This document shows, one piece after another, positions 1 through 8,620 of a stretch of DNA of 64,000 nucleotides (within the stretch, counting starts at the first letter, position 1; each line of letters opens with the position of its first letter). The stretch spans positions 11,029 through 75,028 of the forward strand of contig DATIEP010000025.1 of assembly GCA_035455745.1 (NCBI GenBank). The letters are read 5' to 3'. The notes under the pieces were generated by a model, which was not told the DNA's origin, searched no databases, and was given only the letters and a program-made list of their open reading frames with translations. The stretch is from JADGGM01 sp027307005. Its GTDB lineage: Bacteria; Gemmatimonadota; Gemmatimonadetes; Gemmatimonadales; Gemmatimonadaceae. Position numbers and translations under genes: made by a program.

Positions 1-1810
1 GCTCCTTGCGGGCAAAGCTCGCCGTGAGCGGCACGCCCACGACGTCCGCGGCCTGCGTCAGCCGCTGCACGGTGCTCGTGATCTCGGACACGCTTCCCAC
101 GGCGCGCGCCGCCAGATAGTCGACGAGCGACCGGTCGTGGCGCACGTCGGCCGCGGCGAGCGACCGCGCGTACAGCCGCTCGCGCAGCACATGATCCGGC
201 GCCTGCATCTCGACCACGAGGCCGCCCTCGAAGCGCGAGCGCAGCCGGTCCTCGAGGCCTTCGATCTGTTTGGGCGCGCAGCGCATCGACAGCACGATCT
301 GCCGGCCGCTCGCGTAGAGCGCGTTGAAGATGTGGAACAGCTCCTCTTGCGTCCGCTCGGTGCCCGCGCATTCGTGCACGTCATCGATGATGAGCACGTC
401 CACGACGCGATACCGCGCGCGCCACCGCTCGATGGCGCCGTCGCGGAGCGCGGCAATGAGCTCCTCGGTGAACTGGGCCGCGCTCACGCAGGCCACCGTG
501 GTCGCGCCCCCGCGGAGGCCGATCAGCTCATTGCCTAACGCATTGAGGAGGTGCGTCTTGCCGACGCCGGACGGCCCGTAGATGACGAGCGGGTTGTACT
601 TCTTGCCCGGTTCTTCGATCACGGTGTCCGCGGCGTGCACGGCCAACTGGTTGGACGGGCCCACCTCGAAGTCCGCGCGCACGAAGTCGGGCGACGGGCC
701 GGGCGGCGGCTCGGCCGCGCCTAACAGACGGGCCACCGCCAGCTCGGCTTCGCCCACCCGCTCCGGGTCGCGGAAGAGATCCGACGCCGGCAGCGCCGCA
801 TCGAGCGCCCCGGCCTCGCGCGCCAGCGACTGGAGGCGCGCGACCGCGCTCTCGTACTGGCGCACCGTCGCCTCCACGTCGGGCTCCTCGGTGCTCTCGA
901 GCGCGCGCTCGATCGCCGCGGTCAAGAACCCGGCTTCGCGCCAGCGCGACATCACCTCGAGCAGCCGGATCCGCCACGGCTCGATTTGTTGGGCGACCAC
1001 CGCGCTCAGATCGCTCAGGAAGCTCGAGAACTCGCTGCCGCCGTTCCGGCTCAGCACCGCGGCCGCGCGCGGCGCCGCTACCGCGGCGGCAGCGTCCGGC
1101 CGCTCGCCCAGCACTTCGCGCACGTTCTGCGGCGTCACCGCGCGCTCGCCTAACGTCTGCGACGCGATGAGCCGGTTCAGCGCGCCCTGCAGCTCGCGGA
1201 CGTTGCCGAACGGGATGCGCGCCAGCTCGTCGAGCACGCCCGCCTCGAACGTCGCGCCGCGCTCGTCGCACTTGAGCCGCACGATCGCCGCGCGGGTCTC
1301 GTAGTCGGGCGCGCCGACGTCCACGACGAGCCCGCCCGAGAATCGGGTGATCAACCGCTCGTCGAGGTCCGCGATTTCCGTCGGGGGACGATCGCTGGTC
1401 AGGACGATCTGCCGCCCGCCTCGCTGCAGGCCGTTGAACAGCCGCAGAATTTCGGTCTGCGTCTCCCGGCGCCCGGCCAGAAACTGCACATCGTCCAGCA
1501 ACAGCACGTTGACGTTCTGGTAGCGCTCGCGCAGCGCGTCGACCGCGCTCGACGCGACACTCGCGTTGAGCTCATCTACCAGCTCGTCGACCGTGGAATA
1601 GGCGACCTTGAGATCGGGTTGCAGCTGTCGGCCGAGGTGGCCGATGGCCAGCAGGAGGTGCGTCTTGCCCAGCCCCGATCCGCTGTAGATGAAGAGCGGG
1701 TTGAACGCAGCGCCCGGCGCCTGGGCCACGGCGCGCGCCGCCGACACGGCGAGCCGGTTCGCCGACCCGACGACGTAGTTCTCGAAGCGGTAGCGCGCGT
1801 CCAACTCCAC
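1..1810 (-). CDS. Tandem DnaA-type AAA+ ATPase (partial, C-terminus off window)
   Basis: At least 603 residues, running off the left edge. The GTG start at 1808-1810 lies just after the MglA stop. Residues 1-~220 match domain III of the replication initiator DnaA: a start like ARYRFENYVVGSANR, Walker A GSGLGKTH (44-51), a Walker B stretch LLLDDVQFLAGRRETQTE, LTSDRPP, an RLITRF arginine-finger region, and NVRELQGALNRL. A linker follows. A second DnaA-like module then begins (about 375-603), with YNPLVIYGPSGVGKTHLL near 405-422, VLIIDDVHECAGTERTQEE, and LEDRLRSRFEGG. DnaA domains I and II are absent, and I see no domain IV DNA-binding signature between the modules. It is therefore probably not the cell's initiator. 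The fold is seen directly; the function is unknown. Its place at the end of an MglA/Che gene run suggests a role in polarity or motility control. What follows module 2 cannot be seen. Confidence 0.85.
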   Translation of the reverse strand, partial: MELDARYRFENYVVGSANRLAVSAARAVAQAPGAAFNPLFIYSGSGLGKTHLLLAIGHLGRQLQPDLKVAYSTVDELVDELNASVASSAVDALRERYQNVNVLLLDDVQFLAGRRETQTEILRLFNGLQRGGRQIVLTSDRPPTEIADLDERLITRFSGGLVVDVGAPDYETRAAIVRLKCDERGATFEAGVLDELARIPFGNVRELQGALNRLIASQTLGERAVTPQNVREVLGERPDAAAAVAAPRAAAVLSRNGGSEFSSFLSDLSAVVAQQIEPWRIRLLEVMSRWREAGFLTAAIERALESTEEPDVEATVRQYESAVARLQSLAREAGALDAALPASDLFRDPERVGEAELAVARLLGAAEPPPGPSPDFVRADFEVGPSNQLAVHAADTVIEEPGKKYNPLVIYGPSGVGKTHLLNALGNELIGLRGGATTVACVSAAQFTEELIAALRDGAIERWRARYRVVDVLIIDDVHECAGTERTQEELFHIFNALYASGRQIVLSMRCAPKQIEGLEDRLRSRFEGGLVVEMQAPDHVLRERLYARSLAAADVRHDRSLVDYLAARAVGSVSEITSTVQRLTQAADVVGVPLTASFARKE

Positions 1811-1811
1811 G

Positions 1812-2444
1812 TCAGCGACTCCCTGCGTGCGCGGTCGACGGCGTCGCCGGACTGCCGGACGTGCTCAAGCGCCGGAGCACGAGCTCCGAGATGCCGCGCA
1901 GCGTTTCGAACACGCCGGTGCCGTGAAGCGCGCCGGCCGGGTACGCGGGCACGCCGCGGAAGTTGAGCGCGTCGCCTAACGTGGCCGTGTCGTGGATCAG
2001 CTCCGGCGGCAGGTCCTGCTTGTTGTACTGGAGGACGAGCGGCATGGTGCGCACATCCATCCCGTGCTCGGCGAGATTCGCGTGCAGGTCCTGCATGCTC
2101 TCGATGTTCTCGTCGAGTTGGCGCACCTGGCTGTCGGCGACGAACACGACGCCGTCGGCGCCCTGGAGCACGAGCTTCCGCGTCGATTGGTAGTAGACCT
2201 GGCCCGGCACCGTGTACAGCTGGAAGCGCGTGTTGAATCCAGAGATCGAGCCCAGGTCGAGCGGCAGGAAGTCGAAGAACAGGGTGCGGTCCGTTTGCGT
2301 GGCCAGCGAGACCATGGTGCCCTTGCGGTCGTTAGGCACCTGTCCGTAGATGTAGTGCAGGTTGGTCGTCTTGCCGGACCGGCCGGGCCCGTAATAGACG
2401 ATCTTGCACGTGATCTCGCGCGTCGCGTAGTTGACGAGAGGCAC
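1812..2444 (-). CDS. mglA: MglA-like polarity GTPase
   Basis: 210 aa Ras-like GTPase of the MglA family, which sets the leading pole in Myxococcus gliding and type IV pilus motility and in other polarised bacteria. Visible motifs are the P-loop GPGRSGKTT (19-27), the switch region with TVPGQVYY, and the base-recognition NKQD (about 141). The C-terminal Ser/Thr/Pro-rich tail is a little longer than usual. The start is a GTG (2442-2444), 7 bp after the preceding LC7 gene. The stop lies 1 bp from the GTG of the tandem AAA+ gene, so the two are probably co-translated. The neighbouring LC7 proteins are the natural candidates for the GAP (MglB-like) role. Confidence 0.93.
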   Translation of the reverse strand: MPLVNYATREITCKIVYYGPGRSGKTTNLHYIYGQVPNDRKGTMVSLATQTDRTLFFDFLPLDLGSISGFNTRFQLYTVPGQVYYQSTRKLVLQGADGVVFVADSQVRQLDENIESMQDLHANLAEHGMDVRTMPLVLQYNKQDLPPELIHDTATLGDALNFRGVPAYPAGALHGTGVFETLRGISELVLRRLSTSGSPATPSTAHAGSR

Positions 2445-2451
2445 AGGCGGC

Positions 2452-2967
2452 TCAGGCTGGAGGACGTGTCGACTGTGGATCGCCGGACACCGGCTGCTGC
2501 GCGCGTCCGAACAGGACGGCGAGGCTGCGATTCAGGTCGTGCTCGAAATTGCCGTCGAGCGCCGGGCCCGACTCCGCTGCCGGCGGCGCGGCCAGTCGGA
2601 GCGCGTCGCGCAGCTCGCGGAAGTACACCTGCACCAATCCCAGCGAGCTTTCGGCGTCGAACGCCGTGAGCAGGACCAGCGCCCCGCGCGCCGTCGGCGC
2701 CTCGGCGATGTAGACCTGTCGCTCGCGACCGGCGTGGTACAGCTCGCGGAACGGATGCCCGTCGAGCTCTCTGCCCAACTCGCCTGCCGACGCATGGATG
2801 GCTGCGCCTAACGCACAAGCCGCCATCACGTCGACGGCCCGCGTGAACCCGAACTGGCCCAGGACCTGGCCGCTCGGATGCAGCAGCAGCGCGAACTGGA
2901 CGTGGGCATCGTCCACGAATCGCTGGAGCGGCGCTTCCACCCACGCCTCGGCGACGTACGCTCTCAC
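2452..2967 (-). CDS. Roadblock/LC7 domain protein (MglB-like), longer copy
   Basis: 171 aa. The GTG start (2965-2967) overlaps the stop of the upstream LC7 gene by 4 bp (GTGA). The core (about 1-125) has Roadblock/LC7 character: VQFALLLHPSGQVLGQFGF, then a helix with Ala/Gly-rich packing, then a strand RQVYIAEAPTARGALVLL. LC7 proteins of this type include MglB, the GAP and partner of MglA. A C-terminal extension of about 45 residues is Pro/Ala-rich. Membership is judged from the pattern, not a profile search. Possible partners are MglA and the shorter LC7 protein. Confidence 0.75.
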   Translation of the reverse strand: MRAYVAEAWVEAPLQRFVDDAHVQFALLLHPSGQVLGQFGFTRAVDVMAACALGAAIHASAGELGRELDGHPFRELYHAGRERQVYIAEAPTARGALVLLTAFDAESSLGLVQVYFRELRDALRLAAPPAAESGPALDGNFEHDLNRSLAVLFGRAQQPVSGDPQSTRPPA

Positions 2968-3308
2968 ACCGCCTCCAGGGCGTGCAGCATCGCGCTGCGG
3001 ATGAGGCCGATCTGCGCTTTCGGCTCGGCGAGCGTGGCGAGCACCAGCCCGTCGCGGCCGACGGCGCACACGTGCCCGCGCTCGGCTTCGAGCTGGAGAA
3101 AGCCGACCGCCGACAGCCCCGCCGCGTCGGTGCCTAACCGTGCGCGCCGGTAGAGGGACGCGACGAGCGCCCCCACCACGCCGGCCTCGATGCCCACCTG
3201 CACGTCGGCGTCGACGATGATGCCGTCGGCCTCGCTCACCAGCAGGCAGCCGAGGACGCCGCGCTGGCGCGTCACCGCCGTGAGCGCGTCGGTATAGGGG
3301 GTACTCAC
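2964..3308 (-). CDS. Roadblock/LC7 domain protein, short copy
   Basis: 114 aa, a single LC7 domain: GVLGCLLVSEADGIIVDADV, then GALVASLYRRAR, a strand FLQLEAERGHVCAVG, then LVLATLAEPKAQIGLIRSAM. This is the compact layout typical of MglB-class proteins. The GTG start (3306-3308) is embedded in the stop of the upstream TPR-LC7 gene (GTGA overlap), and the stop overlaps the next LC7 start in the same way. Translation of the three genes is thus tightly coupled. Probable GAP or scaffold for the MglA-like GTPase. Confidence 0.8.
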   Translation of the reverse strand: MSTPYTDALTAVTRQRGVLGCLLVSEADGIIVDADVQVGIEAGVVGALVASLYRRARLGTDAAGLSAVGFLQLEAERGHVCAVGRDGLVLATLAEPKAQIGLIRSAMLHALEAV

Positions 3309-4141
3309 GCCACCTCCGTGAGCCACGCTTCGGCGCGCTGCACGCAGCGGTCGAGGACGCGGCGCACCAGGCCCAACGGCAGCGTGCGCGCCGCGGCGAC
3401 GAGCGCCAGCGAATCCTCGAGCACGGGCCCGAGCGCGATCGTCGCGACCTCGGTTTCGTACACCACGGCGCGCCAGGCGCCTAACTGCAGGTGTTTCACC
3501 GTCCGGTCGGCTTCGTCGCGGACGCCGGTCAACGCGGCGCCGATGTCCTGCGCGACGTCCTCGCCGTCCGCGGTGACGTACGCGCCGGCCGTCACCAACC
3601 CGTCGCCGTCGAGCAGCAGCGCCGTCTGCTGCCCGTCGCCGAGGATCTCGGCGAACAGGCAGCGCGCCTCGTCCTCCACCCGGCGCTCGGCCGCGGCGAA
3701 CCGCTCTCCGTTCGGCGCGCTCCCGGCGGGCGCGCCGTTGGTGTAGCGCACGAGGCGCCGCACCATGCGCAGCGCCGTCTCCACCGCCGCGTCGCCGTGC
3801 TCGGCCGCGAGGCCCAGGTGGTGCTCCGCTTCCTCCAGCCGGTGCTGTTTGTACAGCACGTAGCCCAGGCCTTTCCGCGCTCCGACGTGGTCGGGCGCCA
3901 GCCGCAGCACCGCCTCCCACTCGGCAGTCGCCTCCGCGAGATCCCCGCGGTCCACGCGCACGCGCGCCAGGAGATCGTGCGCGTCGGCGTTGCCGCTGTG
4001 GCGCTCCACGCCGCGCGACGCGACGCGCAGCGCCAGGTCGAGCTGCGCTCCACGCCGCAGCGCTTCGCCTAACTGAAGGAACACCATGCTCGACGGGTCC
4101 CGCGCCAGCTCTTCGCTCAGGCGGCGAATGTCGTCAGACAT
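3305..4141 (-). CDS. TPR-Roadblock/LC7 fusion protein
   Basis: 278 aa. The first ~115 residues are TPR-like helices (EALRRGAQLDLALRVASRG, WEAVLRLAPDHVGARKGLGYV). Residues ~150-275 are LC7-like (ILGDGQQTALLLDGDGLVTA, then a helix, then AWRAVVYETEVATIALGP, then VAAARTLPLGLVRRVL). This joins a protein-interaction platform to an LC7 fold. It overlaps the upstream PATAN gene by 8 bp and the next LC7 gene by 4 bp. It could act as the scaffold that brings the MglA/LC7 switch to other cluster proteins. Confidence 0.75.
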   Translation of the reverse strand: MSDDIRRLSEELARDPSSMVFLQLGEALRRGAQLDLALRVASRGVERHSGNADAHDLLARVRVDRGDLAEATAEWEAVLRLAPDHVGARKGLGYVLYKQHRLEEAEHHLGLAAEHGDAAVETALRMVRRLVRYTNGAPAGSAPNGERFAAAERRVEDEARCLFAEILGDGQQTALLLDGDGLVTAGAYVTADGEDVAQDIGAALTGVRDEADRTVKHLQLGAWRAVVYETEVATIALGPVLEDSLALVAAARTLPLGLVRRVLDRCVQRAEAWLTEVA

Positions 4142-5279
4142 CCATCCGCTCCGTGAGCACGCTCGACAGCCGCGTCACCGCGGCGACCGAGTCGCGAACC
4201 GCGGCCGCGTCCGCACCGTCCGGCGCGAGTCGCAGGTAGCGATCCCAACTGGTGAGCGCTTCCTGGTAATCGCCGCGCCACGCCGCGCAGCACCCGGTCT
4301 CGAGATGCACCGCCGGCTCGAGCGCGTCCGCCTGCAGCACGCGGCGCAGCTCCTCCTGGGCCTCGTCGTGCCGACCCGCCCGCGTGAGGGCGCGGGCGAG
4401 CACGAGCCGCGGCAGCGTCGCTCCGTCCAGACCGGCCACCGCCAAGCGCGCCTCCGCCACCGCCCGGTCGCACTCGTTGGCGCGCAGCGCCTCCCGCGCC
4501 CGGTCGAGATGCGCCTGCGCCTGCGCCGCCGCCGGAGCGCCCGAGCCGTTCGCCCCCGTGTCGCGCAGCGCCACCACACCCGTCGTGACGAGGCCGTACG
4601 CGATGCGCGCCACGTCGAACTCGCTCCGGGCGAGCTCGGATGCGATCGCACGCAGATCGCGCGCGCCGTCGATTTCCGACAGCACTTCCCACTCGTTAGG
4701 CAAGAGATCGAGCTGCGCCGCGTGGTCGTCCGTCACGGCACACAACGATGGCACGACGCCCAGATGCGGGATTTTCCCTTCGATGCGTGACCACTCGTCG
4801 ATGCGGCGCGCGCCTTCCATGAGCAGCGACTCCGTGGAGATGCGGATGCTCGCTTCGGCGGGCACGCTCGATACCTCGCGCTCCTCGAACGAGAAGAAGC
4901 CTTCGCGCCACGACATGAGCTCGAACACCACTTCTTCCACCTGAAAGCGGACCTGCCGCTCGAGCTCGCGGCCCGTCAACGCGCCGGACTCGACCAGGAT
5001 CTCGCCCAACCGGCGGCCGTCGCCCGAGCGGGTCTGCGCGTCGCGCGCCCGGGCGAGATCGCCCTCGGAAATCTTCCCGGCGCGCAGCAGCAGCTCGCCT
5101 AACGGATGCGGGTTGCTGCGGATGGCGGCGTAGATGACGCCGCCGCGGTCGAAGTACACGGTGCCCTGGTTGTCGCGCAGCAGCGACGTCACTGTGAGCG
5201 TGCCCGTCTTCCGGCTCAGGTCGAGCAGCTGGAAGACATCGTGGATGCCCAACTCCCGCAGCGGCCCTTCGATCGCCAT
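4134..5279 (-). CDS. DUF4388 (PATAN) domain protein with C-terminal TPR
   Basis: 381 aa. The N-terminal PATAN/DUF4388 domain (1-~130) is recognisable from LRELGIHDVFQLLDLSRKTG, VYFDRGGVIYAA and LGELLLRAGKISEGDL. A winged-helix-like middle part contains DLLPNEWEVLSEIDGARDLR. The C-terminal third is TPR-like (ALTRAGRHDEAQEELRRVL). PATAN domains are known from cyanobacterial PatA-type regulators and Myxococcus proteins, where they connect CheY-type signalling with type IV pilus machinery. That makes it a plausible output or adaptor for the CheA/CheY pair upstream. The ATG start shares bases with the TGA of the big TPR gene. Confidence 0.85.
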   Translation of the reverse strand: MAIEGPLRELGIHDVFQLLDLSRKTGTLTVTSLLRDNQGTVYFDRGGVIYAAIRSNPHPLGELLLRAGKISEGDLARARDAQTRSGDGRRLGEILVESGALTGRELERQVRFQVEEVVFELMSWREGFFSFEEREVSSVPAEASIRISTESLLMEGARRIDEWSRIEGKIPHLGVVPSLCAVTDDHAAQLDLLPNEWEVLSEIDGARDLRAIASELARSEFDVARIAYGLVTTGVVALRDTGANGSGAPAAAQAQAHLDRAREALRANECDRAVAEARLAVAGLDGATLPRLVLARALTRAGRHDEAQEELRRVLQADALEPAVHLETGCCAAWRGDYQEALTSWDRYLRLAPDGADAAAVRDSVAAVTRLSSVLTERMDV

Positions 5280-7987
5280 CAGGCCACCTCCTGGCGGCTG
5301 CGGAAAATGCGCAGCAGATCGGCAGCCGTCCGCGCCTCGCGCTGGGCGCGACGCGCAAATGCACTGTCCGGCGCCAGCTCCACGACCTCGTTCCAGAGCG
5401 CGATCGCCTCGCGGTAGCGGTGGCGGTCGGCGAGGATCACGCCCTGCAACAGCAGCGCACCCGGATGCTTCGGGTCGAATCGCAACACGCGGTCGACGGC
5501 GCGCGCCGCGTCGGTGCTCCGATTGGCCTCGAGCAGCGTCTCCGACAGCGACAACAATCCATCGATGTTGTACGGGTCGCGCTGCAGGAGGTCGACGAGC
5601 GGCGTGATTGCGTCCTTCGCGCGGCCGAACCGCCGCCGCACCTCGGCCAACGCCAGCGTCGCCTCCACGTAGGTCGGCACGGCGTCCAGCGCAGCCAACA
5701 GCTCTTCGTCAGCGCCCGGACCATCGCCGCGTTGGGCGAGCAGCAACGCGAGGTCGTAGTGCACGACCGCGAAATCCTGATCGAGATCGAGCGCATTGCG
5801 ATACGCGAGGATCGCGCCGTCCACATCGCCGGCGGCGCGAGCGATGTCGCCGATCTGTTTGAGCACATCGGCGCGGGCCGGAGCGAGACGCTGCGCCTGG
5901 CGCAGCAGCTCGAGCGCGGCCTCGGACTCGCCGGTTTCCGCGCGGGCGCGCGCGACGAGCAGCAGCGACTCGACGCCGAGCGGATCCGCCTGCAGCAGCC
6001 GCTCCGCCACGTCGCGCGCTTCCGATGCGCGGTTCAACATGAGCAGCGCCCGCGCCTCGCCCGCCAGCGCTCGCGGCACCGTGCCGTTGACGCTCCGCGC
6101 CTGGCGGTAGCGCTCGAGCGCTTCGCCGTGGAATCCCTGGCGCGCGAACAGATCGCCCAACATCGTGAGGCCCGTCGCCGCGTCGCCGCCTCTGCCTAAC
6201 GCACGGTTGATCTCGGCCGCGGCGCGGTCCAGCATGCCCTTGGCGAGGTACTCGGCGCCCATGGCGTACGGGTTGTCCAGCGGCACCACCGGCGACCGCA
6301 CCGGCGTGTGCTGCTTGAGCTCCGAGAAGAGCGTGTCGAGCGAATTCGGGTCGAACGAGAACGTTTCCACCGCCCCGTCCGCGCGCTGCGCGCCCTCGAG
6401 ATCGGGCGCGATCGACAGGTCGGGATCTTCGTACTCGAGATCGATCGCCAGCTCGAACTTCTGCGCCACGTAAAACGGCTCGAGCTCGAGCCCGCGCTTG
6501 GTCGCGCGCAGCGCCCCCTCGAAATCGCCGAGATTCGAGAGCGTGAAGCCCAGGTTGTAGTGCGCTTCGGCATAGTTCGGACGAGCTTGAATCGCGCGGC
6601 CGAACGCGTTGCGCGCGTCCTCGAACTTCTTGAGCTCGCCGAGCACCAGCCCGATGCCGTTCCACGCGACCGCCTGCTCGGGGAACACGCCTAACACTTG
6701 CCGGTACGCCTCGAGACTCAGCTGCAGCCGCTTCCCCTTGAACAGGAGCAGGGCCAGGTTGAGCCACGCTTTGACGAACGCGGGCTGCTTGGACAGCGCG
6801 GTGCGGAATTCATCGATCGCACCTTCCGAGTCGCCCTGATGGTAGTGCGCGACGCCAAGGTTGTTGTGCGCGATGGCGTACGCGGGGTCCAGCTCCACCG
6901 CGCGCGCGTAGCTCGCCGCTGCGTCGGCGAGCTTCCCCGCTTGATGGAGCGCGACGCCCCGCTCGCACCACAGTTTCGGACTGTCCGCCTGCTCGGTAAT
7001 CAGCCGATCGTAGAGCTCGGCGGCCGTCGCCGCATCGCGCTTGAGCAGATGCACCTCGGCCATCGCCTGCAGCACGAGCCGGCGATCTTCGCCGCGGTCG
7101 AGCGCCAGACGATACTCGCGCAGCGCTTCGGCATAGTACGCCTTCTGACGGAACGCGAGACCGAGGTTGTAGTGGGCGAGTTGGTCTTCTTTCGCCACCG
7201 CGAGCATCTGCTGCGAGCGCCGCTGCTGGCGCTCGGGCAGCAGCTCCTCGTACTTGGCCGGATTGTACCGGTCGATCGACAGGTTCGCCTGCGCGCGTGA
7301 CAGCGATGGGTTGAGTTGAATCGCGCGCTTGGCGGCGGCCGCCGCGTCCTCGTGGCGGCCCATGTCGCCCAACACGAAGCCCAACAGATAGTGCGCGTCG
7401 GCGTTGTCGGGGCTCAGCGCGATGGCGCGGCGGAGCGCGGCCAGCGATTCGTCGTTGAGACCCCGATTGTACAGCACTTCGCCCATGTAGAAGTTGCAGA
7501 GCGGGCTGTCGGGCTCGATCTCGAGCGCCTTGGCGAACCACTGCTCGGCGGCTTCCAGGTCGCCGCCCGCCTTCTCGGCCAGGCCTAACTGGACCATGGC
7601 GCCGACGTCGCGGGGGTGGTACGACAGCAGGGCCGTGAATTCGGCCACCGCCTCGCGCGAATCGCCTAACGACGCGTACGCGCGGCCCAGCTCCCAGCGG
7701 GCGTCGCGGTCATCGGGACGCTGTCGCAGCCGTTCTCGCAGCTCGGTGACGCGCCGGTCGTAGTACCCCGTGTTGAAGTACGCCACCTCGAGGTTGCGCT
7801 GCGCCACCTGCATCTTCGGATCCAGCTCCAGCGCCTTCGTGAACGCCGCCACCGCATCCTCGTACATCCCCTTGTGGTAGTAGAGGACGCCGAGGTTGTT
7901 GTGCGCGCCCGCGTCCGACGGATCGATCCGCCGGGCGTACGACCGCAGGATGTCGCGGTCACGCTGGGACGCGAGCGACGCCGTCAT
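5279..7987 (-). CDS. Giant tetratricopeptide-repeat protein
   Basis: 902 aa, made almost wholly of TPR units. Repeated hallmarks include NNLGVLYYHKGMYEDAVAAF, YNLGLAFRQKAYYAEALREY, HNNLGVAHYHQGDSEGAIDEF and HYNLGFTLSNLGDFEGALRA. No signal peptide or transmembrane segment is seen, so it should be cytoplasmic. A short non-TPR insert with acidic character lies near residues 500-545. It sits between cheC and the PATAN gene, 2 bp after the cheC stop. It is probably a large assembly platform for the polarity/chemosensory complex. No enzymatic motif was seen. Confidence 0.9.
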   Translation of the reverse strand: MTASLASQRDRDILRSYARRIDPSDAGAHNNLGVLYYHKGMYEDAVAAFTKALELDPKMQVAQRNLEVAYFNTGYYDRRVTELRERLRQRPDDRDARWELGRAYASLGDSREAVAEFTALLSYHPRDVGAMVQLGLAEKAGGDLEAAEQWFAKALEIEPDSPLCNFYMGEVLYNRGLNDESLAALRRAIALSPDNADAHYLLGFVLGDMGRHEDAAAAAKRAIQLNPSLSRAQANLSIDRYNPAKYEELLPERQQRRSQQMLAVAKEDQLAHYNLGLAFRQKAYYAEALREYRLALDRGEDRRLVLQAMAEVHLLKRDAATAAELYDRLITEQADSPKLWCERGVALHQAGKLADAAASYARAVELDPAYAIAHNNLGVAHYHQGDSEGAIDEFRTALSKQPAFVKAWLNLALLLFKGKRLQLSLEAYRQVLGVFPEQAVAWNGIGLVLGELKKFEDARNAFGRAIQARPNYAEAHYNLGFTLSNLGDFEGALRATKRGLELEPFYVAQKFELAIDLEYEDPDLSIAPDLEGAQRADGAVETFSFDPNSLDTLFSELKQHTPVRSPVVPLDNPYAMGAEYLAKGMLDRAAAEINRALGRGGDAATGLTMLGDLFARQGFHGEALERYRQARSVNGTVPRALAGEARALLMLNRASEARDVAERLLQADPLGVESLLLVARARAETGESEAALELLRQAQRLAPARADVLKQIGDIARAAGDVDGAILAYRNALDLDQDFAVVHYDLALLLAQRGDGPGADEELLAALDAVPTYVEATLALAEVRRRFGRAKDAITPLVDLLQRDPYNIDGLLSLSETLLEANRSTDAARAVDRVLRFDPKHPGALLLQGVILADRHRYREAIALWNEVVELAPDSAFARRAQREARTAADLLRIFRSRQEVA

Positions 7988-7989
7988 CG

Positions 7990-8610
7990 TTAGGCGACGC
8001 GCACCGCGCGCAGGAGCGTCTGCAAGGACGCCACGTCCGGCAGCAGCAGGAAGAACCCGCGCAGACGGTCGTTCTGCCCCTGGAAGTAGAACTGCGTTTC
8101 GATCGCGAACACCATGTCGCGCTCGGCGCCGAATTGCAGGTACGCCGTCGTGAGCACCGCGGCCGACATGTCCACCGCCAGGCTCGGCGGCGACGGCAGC
8201 AAGAGCAGCCCCATGAACTCGCTCAGCGCGTTCATGTAGGCGCCGCTCAGAATGTTGCCGGCTTCCTTGATCGCCGACTGCTCCAGCTCGCCGAAATCGC
8301 CCTTGGGATCCTGCGGACGCCTGAGCATGAGCTGCGCGAGCTTGATCGCCGTCGGGCGCGGGAACACGAGCAGCGTGCGCCCCGTGAGATCGCCCATCAT
8401 GTGCATGAGCACCGCCGCGATCGGCTCTTCACCATCCTCGATTTGCGACGGCACATCCTCGAGCGCCGCGATCGTGATCGTCGGCACCGTGATCATGATC
8501 GTGCTGCCCGTCATCTGCGACAGCGCCGTCGCCGCATGCCCCGCTCCGATGTTCGCGGTCTCACGCAACGCATCCAGCTGCCGCTCTTTCAACGCCAGTA
8601 GATCGGCCAT
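7990..8610 (-). CDS. cheC: CheC-family CheY-P phosphatase
   Basis: 206 aa. Both CheC active-site helices are present: ETANIGAGHAATALS (E17, N20) and SAIKEAGNILSGAYMNALS (E and N near 116 and 119). It should therefore dephosphorylate CheY-P at two sites. A Shine-Dalgarno-like GAGGGA precedes the ATG. It lies 10 bp downstream of cheA. No CheD partner is visible. The TAA stop lies inside a GCCTAAC heptamer. Confidence 0.93.
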   Translation of the reverse strand: MADLLALKERQLDALRETANIGAGHAATALSQMTGSTIMITVPTITIAALEDVPSQIEDGEEPIAAVLMHMMGDLTGRTLLVFPRPTAIKLAQLMLRRPQDPKGDFGELEQSAIKEAGNILSGAYMNALSEFMGLLLLPSPPSLAVDMSAAVLTTAYLQFGAERDMVFAIETQFYFQGQNDRLRGFFLLLPDVASLQTLLRAVRVA

Positions 8611-8620
8611 GCCTGTTCCC

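Noticed and set aside
1..1810. Chromosomal replication initiator gene marking an origin
   Set aside because: There are two AAA+ modules and no visible domain IV, no dnaN/recF/gyrB neighbours, and no clusters of DnaA-box-like TTATCCACA in the nearby gaps.
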